NCBI RefSeq assembly: GCF_000023825.1
Contig: NC_013061.1
Coordinates: 1,054,001 to 1,118,000 of the forward strand
Source of the DNA: Pedobacter heparinus DSM 2366
GTDB lineage: Bacteria; Bacteroidota; Bacteroidia; Sphingobacteriales; Sphingobacteriaceae
Direction: 5' to 3'
DNA length: 64,000 nucleotides
Notes under the pieces: generated by a model
What the model was told of the DNA's origin: nothing
What the model saw: only the letters and a program-made list of their open reading frames with translations
Databases searched by the model: none
Shown: positions 25,413 to 34,454 of the stretch, piece by piece
Numbering within the stretch: position 1 is the stretch's first letter
Layout of the letters: each line of letters opens with the position of its first letter
Translations under genes and position numbers: made by a program

Positions 25413-26423
25413 ATGAACAGAATAATTTTACAGCCTGCTGCCAATAAGCCTTCTCAGGAGAATTATAAGAATACGGTGATTAATTCGGTAAGTATTGCCA
25501 GTATTGTTAAATACATCAGGCCAGAACAAGAGGCTGAATTGAGACAGCTGTACCCTTCTGGTGAGCTAAGGGTATGGGGTGTAGACCGAGACGCAAAAGG
25601 CAGAAGCACCAAGGTTAACGATTGGAACAGAATCACAAAAGGAGATATAGGTCTGTTCGCAAAGGATAAGTTCGTTTACGCTGCGGCAACAGTTACCACC
25701 AAATTTCAAAATGAAGCACTTGCGGTGTTTCTTTGGGGTTATAAGGAGCCTGGGATTACCTGGGAATATCTTTATTTTTTAGATGAACTTAGGCCGTTAA
25801 ACATCCCATATGCAAGTTTGAACGGTGTTATTCCCAAAGGGAAAATCAAAGACAATAAGTTTTACGAACCCAATAAAAATATTCAGGGCTTCCAGGTTTT
25901 ATCCGACCTGCAGAGTGAGTATGTGTTTGCTGCTTTTGCTGATCTGGAAAGCGAGACCTATTTTGATGATACCATTACCGGCAACAGAGACGCTACAATA
26001 GCCAGGTTAAATAACCTGGATGGTACCGATAAAAACCAGGTTACAAAAGCACGGAAAGAGCAAAGGATCTTGAAGGAATGGTTGTTTGGAAAACGCAAAT
26101 ACGCTATCTGTGGAATTTGCAATAAAGAATACCCGGTTTCTTTGCTGGTTGTGGCGCATATTAAAAAGCGCTCAAAATCCAGCCATGAAGAAAGAATAAA
26201 CCTTGACATTGTGATGCCTATGTGCAAAATGGGCTGCGACGAATTGTATGAACAAGGATATATTGGTGTTAAAGATGGCAAGGTAGTGGCCATTAAGCAG
26301 CCTTATACCACAGCAGCCATCAAAACCCTGACAGAATCTTTAAAGGGCAATACCTGTACGCATTACAACGATCAGACAAAGGGATATTTTGAATGGCAGC
26401 TAAAAGAGAATAAATTTCAATAA
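25413..26423 (+). CDS. EVE-like domain fused to HNH nuclease (probable modification-dependent restriction enzyme)
   Basis: 336 residues. Residues ~50-130 (VNDWNRITKGDIGLFAKDKF, then VYAAATVTTKFQNE and ITWEYLYFLDEL) follow the pattern of EVE/PUA-like modules that read modified cytosine. The C-terminal part has a zinc-type CGICNKEYP at about 233-241 and an HNH motif (AHIKKRS with later MCKMGCDELYEQGYIGV), typical of HNH restriction nucleases. Together they suggest cleavage of DNA carrying modified bases. It is followed 9 bp later by a MazG-like gene and marks the left edge of the defence island. The EVE call is by pattern only. Confidence 0.7.
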   Translation: MNRIILQPAANKPSQENYKNTVINSVSIASIVKYIRPEQEAELRQLYPSGELRVWGVDRDAKGRSTKVNDWNRITKGDIGLFAKDKFVYAAATVTTKFQNEALAVFLWGYKEPGITWEYLYFLDELRPLNIPYASLNGVIPKGKIKDNKFYEPNKNIQGFQVLSDLQSEYVFAAFADLESETYFDDTITGNRDATIARLNNLDGTDKNQVTKARKEQRILKEWLFGKRKYAICGICNKEYPVSLLVVAHIKKRSKSSHEERINLDIVMPMCKMGCDELYEQGYIGVKDGKVVAIKQPYTTAAIKTLTESLKGNTCTHYNDQTKGYFEWQLKENKFQ

Positions 26424-26432
26424 ATTAGCCTG

Positions 26433-26765
26433 ATGAGTAACTGGAAAGAACTACAAGAAGCTTTAATTAAATTCAGGAACGAGCGTGACTGGGAGCAGTT
26501 CCACAATCCGAAGGACCTGGCTTTGGCTTTATCTATAGAGGCAGCGGAGTTAAATGAGCTTTTCCTTTGGAAAAAGGCCGAGGATGCTGACCAGGAGAAG
26601 ATCAAAGAAGAACTGGCCGATGTGCTTGCCTATGCCATATTACTTGCCGAAAAGTATGATCTGGATATCAATGAAATTGTATTGAACAAGATCAAGAGTA
26701 ACGGGGAGAAGTACCCGGTTGAAAAAGCCAGGGGCACTGCCAAAAAGTATGATGAATTGAAATAA
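26433..26765 (+). CDS. MazG-like nucleotide pyrophosphohydrolase
   Basis: 110 residues, the size of single-domain MazG-like proteins. The metal-binding pattern EAAELNELF and EELADVLAYAILLAEKYDL matches the family, which hydrolyses NTPs or dNTPs to monophosphates plus pyrophosphate. It sits between an HNH nuclease gene and a DUF2075 nuclease-helicase gene, so it may act in phage defence by altering nucleotide pools or signals. That link is inference. Confidence 0.9.
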   Translation: MSNWKELQEALIKFRNERDWEQFHNPKDLALALSIEAAELNELFLWKKAEDADQEKIKEELADVLAYAILLAEKYDLDINEIVLNKIKSNGEKYPVEKARGTAKKYDELK

Positions 26766-26850
26766 ACCCTGGTATCAGTGGGCACATATTTGTCCAGTGG
26801 TCTCAATATTCTGATTATTATTTTATAATTTAGAATTTTAATCATTGTTT

Positions 26851-26882
26851 AAATGATAATCTCATTTTATTGGTTATCATTT
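26851..26882. promoter_or_regulatory. Inverted repeat upstream of the DUF2075 gene
   Basis: AAATGATAA (26851-26859) and TTATCATTT (26874-26882) form a perfect inverted repeat with a 14-bp spacer, ending 15 bp before the start codon. The position suits an operator. Confidence 0.35.
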
Positions 26883-26897
26883 TAAAGATTCAGACCT

Positions 26898-28805
26898 ATG
26901 AGATTATACGCTGGCTCCTCAACTGAATTTATAGCCCTATGCAATAACAATAAAATCGCTGATCTTCTGGAAGAAGCATACTTAGCGGAATTTTTGTGTA
27001 CACCCTCAAAATCTGAAATAACTTCCTGGAAAAGTTCATTATGCCATTTGGCGGAGCTGCTTGACCGTGCAGGCCTAAAAGACCTGGGTATAATGCTGGA
27101 GTACAAACTGCCACTGAGTGGCAAAAGAGTTGATGCCATCCTTTGCGGTACAGACCATGCACAAAATAAACAGGCTATCCTGATTGAACTTAAACAGTGG
27201 GAAGAGTGCAGGCTCACAGATTATGACAGTGATTATGTGGTAACCTGGATTGGAGGGAAAAACAGGTCTGTGCTCCATCCCAGTGTTCAGGTAGGTAATT
27301 ACATGTATTACCTCTGGAACAATAGTGAGGTTTTTTACAGGTCCGACAGGCCTGTGAAACTTTCAGCCTGCAGTTATTTGCACAACTATAGCCTTTTAGA
27401 CGATGACGTAATACTTGATAAGCGTTTTGAAAATGCCATCAGAAAGTTTCCGCTGTTTACTGCTGATGAAGCAGCAGCCTTCATTGATTTTATTGCCGAA
27501 AGGGTGGGTTCGGGAAAGGGGATGGAGGTGCTGGCGGAAATTGAAGAGAGCGAACTCAAGCCATCGCAGAAGATTCTGGATAAAGTTTCTACAGCAATCA
27601 GGCAAAAGCTAAAGGGCGAACTCACTTTATTCGGGAGATGTAAATCTAAAAAGGATTACATATTACTGGATGAGCAACTTGTGGTGTACGACCTTGTGAT
27701 GAGCCTTGCGCTCAAGGACATAAAAGGTAAGCATGCAGTTGTGGTAAGAGGCGGGGCTGGTACGGGTAAATCGGTGATTGGCCTGCAGCTCCTGGCCGAC
27801 CTGACTGCTTCCCGGTTAAATGCCCAATATGCCACCGGATCTAATGCATTTACAGAAACCTTAAGAGAAATACTGGGCCAGGGATCATCGTCGATACTCA
27901 AATATTTTATGTCGTACACTACTGCTGCACCTCAGTCTGTTGATGTTTTGCTTATGGATGAGGCACATCGGATCAGGGAGAAAACCGCAGGATTTTCTAA
28001 ACGTACAGACCTTCTTCAAATTCAGGAATTGCTAAATGCAGCTAAGGTCTGTGTGTTTTTTGTTGATGATTACCAGGTGGTCCGCCGCGAGGAAATAGGA
28101 ACATCAGGCTTTATCATTGAGCAGGCGGAAGCTGCAGGGTTTAAGGTTTACGAGTTTGACCTGAAAGCCAATTTCCGGAATGGAGGGTCTGAACGGTATA
28201 GCCATTGGATTGACCATATGCTCCAGATCAGGGAAACAGCCCATACAGAATGGGTAGATGAAACAAATTTCAAATTTGAGATTGTGGATGCTCCGGAAAC
28301 CCTGGAACGGATTATCCAGGAAAAGGCTATGGAAGGATCAACTGCAAGAATTACCGCCGGGTTTTGCTGGGACTGGACGAAACGACTGGATAAAGACGGG
28401 CAATTGGTTAAAGATATAAGAATTGGCAGCTATCACAGGCCGTGGAATGCCTACAATAATTTAGAGGGACTACAGAAAGAAATTCCCAAAGCCAAATTCT
28501 GGGCCTATCAAAGGGGAGGAATTGATCAGATTGGGTGTATTTTCACTGCACAGGGATTTGAGTTCGATTATACAGGTGTCATCTTTGGTAAGGATATCAG
28601 ATATAATCCAACTACGGGCCAGCTGGAAGGTTTTGAAGAATTTAGCTATGACTATCAGGTTAGAGGAACACATTTTCTTCGCTTAATTAAAAATACTTAT
28701 CGGGTGTTGTTGGGAAGGGGAATGAAGGGTTGTTATGTGTATTTTATGGACAAGGAGACGGAAAGTTATTTTAGGAGCAGGGTGAGGGAAAATAAAGGGT
28801 TATGA
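26898..28805 (+). CDS. DUF2075 helicase with N-terminal PD-(D/E)XK-like nuclease domain
   Basis: 635 residues. The N-terminal ~200 residues contain VDAILCG (about 78) and ILIELKQW (about 94), the D...ExK pattern of PD-(D/E)XK nucleases. An SF1-like helicase core follows: Walker A GGAGTGKS at about 285-292, Walker B LLMDEAHR at about 352, FRNGGSERY, TAQGFEFDYTGVIFG and a terminal YRVLLGRGMKGCYVYF typical of DUF2075. DUF2075 proteins are frequent in defence islands. It is probably co-expressed with Vsr, whose start overlaps its stop by 4 bp. Confidence 0.88.
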   Translation: MRLYAGSSTEFIALCNNNKIADLLEEAYLAEFLCTPSKSEITSWKSSLCHLAELLDRAGLKDLGIMLEYKLPLSGKRVDAILCGTDHAQNKQAILIELKQWEECRLTDYDSDYVVTWIGGKNRSVLHPSVQVGNYMYYLWNNSEVFYRSDRPVKLSACSYLHNYSLLDDDVILDKRFENAIRKFPLFTADEAAAFIDFIAERVGSGKGMEVLAEIEESELKPSQKILDKVSTAIRQKLKGELTLFGRCKSKKDYILLDEQLVVYDLVMSLALKDIKGKHAVVVRGGAGTGKSVIGLQLLADLTASRLNAQYATGSNAFTETLREILGQGSSSILKYFMSYTTAAPQSVDVLLMDEAHRIREKTAGFSKRTDLLQIQELLNAAKVCVFFVDDYQVVRREEIGTSGFIIEQAEAAGFKVYEFDLKANFRNGGSERYSHWIDHMLQIRETAHTEWVDETNFKFEIVDAPETLERIIQEKAMEGSTARITAGFCWDWTKRLDKDGQLVKDIRIGSYHRPWNAYNNLEGLQKEIPKAKFWAYQRGGIDQIGCIFTAQGFEFDYTGVIFGKDIRYNPTTGQLEGFEEFSYDYQVRGTHFLRLIKNTYRVLLGRGMKGCYVYFMDKETESYFRSRVRENKGL

Positions 28806-29224
28806 CAGACGTACACTCAAAGGAAACCCGCTCTTATAATATGAGCAGAATAAAAGGGAAGGATACTAAACCTGAACTTTTAGTGCGTAAATTTCTGCAT
28901 AAAAACGGATTTCGTTACCGTATTCATGTTAAAGATCTTCCGGGCAAGCCAGATATAGTTTTACCAAAATATAAAACTGTTATTTTTGTGCACGGTTGCT
29001 TTTGGCATGGTCATGCTGGATGTCGGTACTACGTCATTCCAAAGACCCGAACTGATTGGTGGTTAAATAAAATCAATGGTAATGTAACTAAGGATCTTAA
29101 ATCCAAACAGGCACTAATTGATAGTGGATGGAATATAATTGAAATTTGGGAATGTGAGCTTAGGAAGGCCAGGATTGAGAATACGCTCTTAGCTTTAAAA
29201 GAAAGTTTTGGTATAATCAAATAA
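28802..29224 (+). CDS. vsr: Very short patch repair endonuclease
   Basis: 140 residues, normal Vsr length. It shows the family signature MSRIKGKDTKPELLVRKFLH, RYRIHVKDLPGKPDIVLPKY, FVHGCFWHGH and EIWECELRK. Vsr nicks DNA at T:G mismatches that arise when 5-methylcytosine deaminates, and is typically encoded beside a C5 methyltransferase, as here. The ATG overlaps the stop of the helicase gene, placing both in one transcript. Confidence 0.95.
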   Translation: MTDVHSKETRSYNMSRIKGKDTKPELLVRKFLHKNGFRYRIHVKDLPGKPDIVLPKYKTVIFVHGCFWHGHAGCRYYVIPKTRTDWWLNKINGNVTKDLKSKQALIDSGWNIIEIWECELRKARIENTLLALKESFGIIK

Positions 29225-29266
29225 AAAGTTTAGCTTTCCGGATAGAAATACGTAAACGCTATAGTT

Positions 29267-30808
29267 ATGTATACCAACGAATTAAGGCTCTCACCTGAAC
29301 GAAAAATATATTCATTCCGGTTCCGGTCTTTCATTAGACGGATTAATCCATATTCTATAAAACAAGCTAAAAGAAAGTACTCCATGTTAGAGTTTTATTA
29401 TAAATTTCATAACAAAAAGTTTAAAATCAAATCAGAAGAGCTAGCCAATGAAATTGAAAAAATTCTTATTAACGAAAATCTGACTGTTATTGAATCTTCT
29501 GATAATCATATCCCATTAGGGTACAAATCTCTTCTTGGTGATTCATTATTCAGGCGTTTGAGTAATATTTACTATACAATCAGGCAAAATGATGGTAAAA
29601 ACCATTTTTTGCTAAAAAAATATTTACCTGAAAAAAAACGAAAACCGAGATCTGCCAATCAATTTGCAGATTTTTTCAGTGGCGCCGGTGGGCTGAGTCA
29701 AGGGCTTATCAATGCAGGTTTCCAACCCGTATTTGTAAATGACAATTATACTGATGCATTGGAAACCTATTATTTCAATCACAGTTTGCCTCTCAACCAG
29801 TTTTATAACGGTGACATTAGAAAACTGGTTGAGAATTTCTCTCAGTATAAACATTTATTCAAAGGAGTGAAAATAATTTGTGGCGGGCCACCTTGCCAGG
29901 GTTTTTCAACTGCTAACAGGCAAAACTTTGAAGTTGAGGAAACAACAAAACAGAAGCGTTTTATTGAAGATGAAAGAAATGTTCTTTATAAGTATTTTGT
30001 AAAGCTCATTGGTCTTATTCAACCCGACTATTTCATTATGGAAAATGTAAAAGGGATGATGAGGGTTGAAAAACAAATTGAAGAGGACATACAGCGTGAA
30101 ACCAATCATGAATATTCATTTATTCCTTTGGAGCTTGATGCGCAGAATTTTGATATTCCGCAAAGCAGGAAGCGATATATTCTTATAGGGGGTAAGAACT
30201 TTATGTTTATTGAACAAATTAAAAAGAATATTTACAGTAAAAAAAATGGAACCAGCAAATATAAACTTGCTGATGCTTTATACGGTTTGCCTGGTATTAA
30301 AACAAATCCCTATAAACTAAATCCGGATTACGAAAGCGAGGTTCATGGATATGCTATCAGAAAGCTGAAATTGGAGCAGAACAAATTTTTGAAGGAGATA
30401 AATGGAAGTAAGGAAATGAATTACCTCTTTAATCACAAGTCAAGATACAATAATGACAATGATCTGGAAATATTCAGGACCTTACCTGAGGGAGAGAACT
30501 CATTGCATCCCAGTGTACAGAAATTGAGTAACTATAATAACCGCAATCATATTTTTAAGGATAAATATTATAAGCTCAAACGGAATGAAGTATCTAAAAC
30601 CATTACATCACATATGAAATATGATTGTCACATGTACATTCATCCGGATCAAGCGCGGGGATTAAGTCCACGAGAAGCAGCACGGATACAAACATTTCCG
30701 GATGATTATGTATTCAGAGGATCACTAAATGACTGGTACAAGCAAATTGGCAATGCCGTTCCAGTAAAAATGGCCCAGGTAATAGCGCAAGAATTGAAGA
30801 AATTTTAG
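29267..30808 (+). CDS. DNA (cytosine-5) methyltransferase
   Basis: 513 residues. Motif I FADFFSGAGGLSQG is at about 132-146, after an N-terminal extension of ~130 residues. Catalytic motif IV GGPPCQGFS is at about 205-213 with the nucleophilic Cys. Motif VI MENVKG, motif VIII QSRKRYILIG and motifs IX/X (QIGNAVPVKMAQVIAQEL) follow. It transfers a methyl group from SAM to cytosine. A second C5 enzyme is encoded 2 bp downstream. The pair could methylate the two strands of an asymmetric site. Confidence 0.95.
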   Translation: MYTNELRLSPERKIYSFRFRSFIRRINPYSIKQAKRKYSMLEFYYKFHNKKFKIKSEELANEIEKILINENLTVIESSDNHIPLGYKSLLGDSLFRRLSNIYYTIRQNDGKNHFLLKKYLPEKKRKPRSANQFADFFSGAGGLSQGLINAGFQPVFVNDNYTDALETYYFNHSLPLNQFYNGDIRKLVENFSQYKHLFKGVKIICGGPPCQGFSTANRQNFEVEETTKQKRFIEDERNVLYKYFVKLIGLIQPDYFIMENVKGMMRVEKQIEEDIQRETNHEYSFIPLELDAQNFDIPQSRKRYILIGGKNFMFIEQIKKNIYSKKNGTSKYKLADALYGLPGIKTNPYKLNPDYESEVHGYAIRKLKLEQNKFLKEINGSKEMNYLFNHKSRYNNDNDLEIFRTLPEGENSLHPSVQKLSNYNNRNHIFKDKYYKLKRNEVSKTITSHMKYDCHMYIHPDQARGLSPREAARIQTFPDDYVFRGSLNDWYKQIGNAVPVKMAQVIAQELKKF

Positions 30809-30810
30809 AA

Positions 30811-31863
30811 ATGAGATATATAGAATTATTTTCCGGTATTGGAGGATTCAGAAATGCGGCTGATCACCTAACTGTTGATACTGATCAACCATTTGAATGT
30901 ATCGCTTTTTCAGAGATTGATAGACATGCTAAGTCTACCTATCTGGCAAACTATAATACGGAGGGGGAAGTCCAGATGGATGATATTATCAGTTTTACGG
31001 ATGAAAAAAAAAATATCGAAAACTTACCTGATTTCGATCTATTACTCGGAGGATTTCCGTGTCAGGCTTTCAGCTTATTAGGAAAGCAACTTGGCCTGGA
31101 AGATGAAAGAGGAAAAATACTTTTCAGTATACATGAAATTCTAAAGGAAAAACAACCTGAGTTTGTAGTTCTCGAGAATGTCAGAAACATCATTAAACAT
31201 GATAAAGGTAAAACCCTGGAATTGATAATTAATTTCTTTAGGGAACATAAATATAAATATGTAAACTATGTAGTTCTCGACACCCAATCGTTTGGACTCC
31301 CGCAAAGACGTAGCCGGATCTTTTTTGTCTGCAGTAAGAAGGAATTGGAAATTGAGCTTACAGAAGAAGCAATAGTCAGGAATTTTAACAATATTGATCA
31401 TCATGGTTTACATACTTACTCGAATGTCCTGGATATCCTTGGAAAAGATGCTGATCAGAAATATTATCTGTCCGAAAAAATAAAACACACTATATTGGAT
31501 GGTGGCTCTAAAAATTTCTGGAGTAAATCACAGATTGATCTGGATATAGCCAGAACGCTAACTGCTACAATGGTGAAAATGCATCGTGCCTGTCAGGATA
31601 ATTATTATTCCGATGACTATATATTAACTGGCCAATCCCATATGGATACTTCGAAAGAAGTGTTATTTAAAAAGCCTGTAAGAAGATTAATGCCGTCAGA
31701 AGCTCTGAAGCTTCAAGGCTTCGATCAGGTTTTTTTTGATAGGGCCAGAGCAGCCGGTGTAAGTGAGCATCAACTTTATAAGCAGTCAGGTAATGCCTTG
31801 AGTGTTAATACAGGTTATGCATTATTACATTATTTATTTGTTCATCTTAGAATCCAGGATTAA
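30811..31863 (+). CDS. DNA (cytosine-5) methyltransferase, second enzyme
   Basis: 350 residues, compact form. Motif I (YIELFSGIGGFRNA) is at the very N-terminus, catalytic GGFPCQAFS is at about 80-88, then ENVRN, GLPQRRSRIFFV and the terminal QSGNALSVNTGYALL. It starts 2 bp after the first methyltransferase stop. Its target sequence cannot be read from the gene. Together with Vsr and the HNH protein it forms a restriction-modification-like unit. Confidence 0.95.
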   Translation: MRYIELFSGIGGFRNAADHLTVDTDQPFECIAFSEIDRHAKSTYLANYNTEGEVQMDDIISFTDEKKNIENLPDFDLLLGGFPCQAFSLLGKQLGLEDERGKILFSIHEILKEKQPEFVVLENVRNIIKHDKGKTLELIINFFREHKYKYVNYVVLDTQSFGLPQRRSRIFFVCSKKELEIELTEEAIVRNFNNIDHHGLHTYSNVLDILGKDADQKYYLSEKIKHTILDGGSKNFWSKSQIDLDIARTLTATMVKMHRACQDNYYSDDYILTGQSHMDTSKEVLFKKPVRRLMPSEALKLQGFDQVFFDRARAAGVSEHQLYKQSGNALSVNTGYALLHYLFVHLRIQD

Positions 31864-31864
31864 A

Positions 31865-32980
31865 ATGATACGTTCTCAAAATTTTTGGCTGGTAGCTTTG
31901 TTTCTTTCAAAATTCGGAGATCTTAATAAAGCAAACAAATCTGTTCCTCCTCAGGAAGTGGGCGGAACTTTATGGAAGGATGCCTATCAATATTTTTTTA
32001 ATGATTTGGGAGAGGGTAGAACGACCTCTTCATTTGAACACAGTTTGAAGAATGCCAGAGATGCATTTGACAGTCACCTGAAAAAATCAACACGGATAGG
32101 ATGGAAAGATTTAAGGGGCAGGGCGGCTATTTTACCCAAAGAAGCATTATATGTTTTTAAAAAATATAAAAATGTAGAGAGAAATGATTTGTGGAAGGAA
32201 ATTCAATTATCAGTTCTGAAAACTAAAAATAATAATTCACTAAAAACTGAGCAAATAGCTAGTCCGAGTAGTAAAAATCCTAATTGGGTCAGACAAGAAT
32301 TGATTCTTGCGCTTGATTTGTACTTCGATCTTGATCAGGGACAAATGCATAGATCAAATGAAAAAGTTATTGCGCTGAGCGATTTGCTTAGAAAATTGTC
32401 CGTACATAAGCATATTCCAGATATAAAGAAATTCAGAAATCCGAGTGGAGTTGCCAGAAGATTAGGCAATTTTAAAGCAATGGACTCAGGTTATACGGGT
32501 GATGGTTTGTCAAATTCAGGTAAGCTGGCGAAAATAATATTTGATGAATTCCGTATGCATCGTGGGAGGTTGAAAGAGGAGGCTGAATTAATTAAACAAA
32601 TTGCAAATAAGGCGGTAGAGGGGAAGTTAGCCGAACCAGCTGTATCATACACTTCATCCAAGGAACAAGAATTTAAATACAATTACCATAAAAATCTGGA
32701 GTTGAATCCACTAACTTTCAGAGTAAAAAAGCAAAGCATTAACAACAGCGAACTAATCACCTGTTTTTTATGTAAAATGAATTCACAGGATGTATATGGT
32801 ACCTTGGGAAGTGACTTGATGGAATTACACTATGTCGGCAACATTGATGAAACATCGTTAACAAGTGGCTTCAATCCTGAGGATTTTATATTAGTCTGCC
32901 CTAACTGCCATAAGCTGCTTGATACCTATTACGCAATTATAACATATGATGACTTAAAGAATATTCTATCAAGTAAATAA
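31865..32980 (+). CDS. HNH restriction endonuclease-like protein
   Basis: 371 residues from ATG 31865, one base after the methyltransferase stop; an in-frame ATG at 31802 lies inside the previous gene and is rejected. The middle part (WVRQELILALDLYFDL, later FRNPSGVARRLGNF) is a pattern shared by many HNH restriction enzymes of McrA type. The C-terminus has CFLC at about 299, an LHYV segment and ILVCPNCHKLLD. The usual HH of the HNH motif is HY here, so activity should be tested. It is the likely cognate nuclease of the two methyltransferases. Confidence 0.8.
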   Translation: MIRSQNFWLVALFLSKFGDLNKANKSVPPQEVGGTLWKDAYQYFFNDLGEGRTTSSFEHSLKNARDAFDSHLKKSTRIGWKDLRGRAAILPKEALYVFKKYKNVERNDLWKEIQLSVLKTKNNNSLKTEQIASPSSKNPNWVRQELILALDLYFDLDQGQMHRSNEKVIALSDLLRKLSVHKHIPDIKKFRNPSGVARRLGNFKAMDSGYTGDGLSNSGKLAKIIFDEFRMHRGRLKEEAELIKQIANKAVEGKLAEPAVSYTSSKEQEFKYNYHKNLELNPLTFRVKKQSINNSELITCFLCKMNSQDVYGTLGSDLMELHYVGNIDETSLTSGFNPEDFILVCPNCHKLLDTYYAIITYDDLKNILSSK

Positions 32981-32988
32981 CGATTCTC

Positions 32989-34449
32989 ATGAAAGATAAA
33001 GATGCGAAATATGATATTGTAAGGCCGGAGGCAGAATTCCAGTTTCAAGCAGCAAGATCTTATGGATATTCAATAGAAACATCCATCGCTGACTTGATTG
33101 ATAATAGTATTTCTGCAAAAGCAACGAAAATAAATATATCCTTTGGCGTGGACCGCTACGCATCTTTTGTAAGAATTGAGGATAACGGCACTGGAATGAA
33201 TGAAAAACAATTGCGGGATGCAATGAGACTGGGTAGTTTAAACCCTCTTACTGAACGAAGCGATGATGACCTTGGTCGGTTCGGCCTGGGTCTTAAAACG
33301 GCGTCATTTGCACAATGCAGAAGATTCACGGTTAAAACGAAAAAAGCCAGGTTAAGGGAGTATGTGAGGTGTTGGGATTTGGATTTCGTTTCTAAAAAAA
33401 AGGACTGGGTGTTATTGAAAGATTGTATAGATCAGCATTCCAGGACTAATATGGGCGAGCTAACACTTGGCAATAATGGTACAATTGTACTTTGGGAGAA
33501 AATGGACAGACTGATGGAGTCCGAGGAACATAATCTGGATAAAGAAAATTTCTATAGAAAATTTGAAAATGTTAAAAGACATCTTGGATTAATATTTCAC
33601 CGATATATAGAGCGGGGCAATTTGGAAATTACAGTGATGAATGAGATTGTCAACGCAATTAATCCATTTGATATATCTCCTGAATATCCCTCTCAAGAAT
33701 TACAGGAAGAAAAATTATCAATTAAGGGGCAACCCATACTTATTCAGCCTTATATTTTACCCCATGAATCTAAATTGTCTGCAGAGGAGAAGATACAAAT
33801 TCAAATGATAAAAGGATGGACTGCACATCAGGGGATTTATTTATATAGAAATCAACGGCTAATTTCTGATGGTGGTTGGTTGGATTTAGATTTCAGATTA
33901 AAAGAAAACCAACGTCTGTGCAGAATTTCCATTGATTTACCAAACACTTTAGATAAGGAGTGGCAAATCGACGTCAAAAAAGCATCTGCTAAAATTCCGG
34001 ATTTAATCCGGAAAAGAATTAAAGAAATATGTCTTTCTGCAATTGAGAAAGCTGTTAAGGTCTATACACACAGAGGAGCATATATAAGGAGGAGGGGTGA
34101 AAAAAAAGATACAACCTTTTTGTGGATTGCAAAGCAAAAGCAAGGAGTAAAGACATATTCTATCAATGAACAACATCCTTTGTACGAGCTGTTATTCAAC
34201 CACCTTGGTACTCAATCACTAATCTTTAAAGATTATGTGAAACTTCTTGCTGAAGCGATCCCGGTTAATCTGATAATAAATGACTTTGCTGATCCGAGAT
34301 TGACAATAGGTACTCCTTTGCAGAATAAAGTGGATGTCCTTGAAGAAATATATAAATCTGCTCTCAAGGTATTAGTTGAATCGGGATCTTCTGAAAAGAA
34401 TGCAATAGCCCAACTGAATGCAATGGATGTATTTCAGAAATTAAAATAA
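32989..34449 (+). CDS. GHKL ATPase (MutL/MORC-like) of an MZA-like system
   Basis: 486 residues. The ATP-binding Bergerat fold is clear: N-box DLIDNS at 35-40, G1 box DNGTGM at 65-70 and G2 box GRFGLGLKTAS at 96-106. A transducer-like region follows, then an unrecognised C-terminal part. GHKL proteins of this kind occur with Z1, DUF4420 and AIPR genes in defence loci and correspond to the MutL-like member of the MZA system. It follows the HNH gene by 8 bp and precedes Z1 by 5 bp. Confidence 0.88.
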   Translation: MKDKDAKYDIVRPEAEFQFQAARSYGYSIETSIADLIDNSISAKATKINISFGVDRYASFVRIEDNGTGMNEKQLRDAMRLGSLNPLTERSDDDLGRFGLGLKTASFAQCRRFTVKTKKARLREYVRCWDLDFVSKKKDWVLLKDCIDQHSRTNMGELTLGNNGTIVLWEKMDRLMESEEHNLDKENFYRKFENVKRHLGLIFHRYIERGNLEITVMNEIVNAINPFDISPEYPSQELQEEKLSIKGQPILIQPYILPHESKLSAEEKIQIQMIKGWTAHQGIYLYRNQRLISDGGWLDLDFRLKENQRLCRISIDLPNTLDKEWQIDVKKASAKIPDLIRKRIKEICLSAIEKAVKVYTHRGAYIRRRGEKKDTTFLWIAKQKQGVKTYSINEQHPLYELLFNHLGTQSLIFKDYVKLLAEAIPVNLIINDFADPRLTIGTPLQNKVDVLEEIYKSALKVLVESGSSEKNAIAQLNAMDVFQKLK

Positions 34450-34454
34450 TATAT

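Noticed and set aside
29267..31863. Two halves of one split methyltransferase
   Set aside because: Each protein has its own full set of C5 motifs (I, IV, VI, VIII, X), so they are two complete enzymes.
31802..31864. Upstream ATG extending the HNH nuclease by 21 residues
   Set aside because: It lies inside the second methyltransferase gene, and the added residues have no family support; ATG 31865 directly follows that stop.
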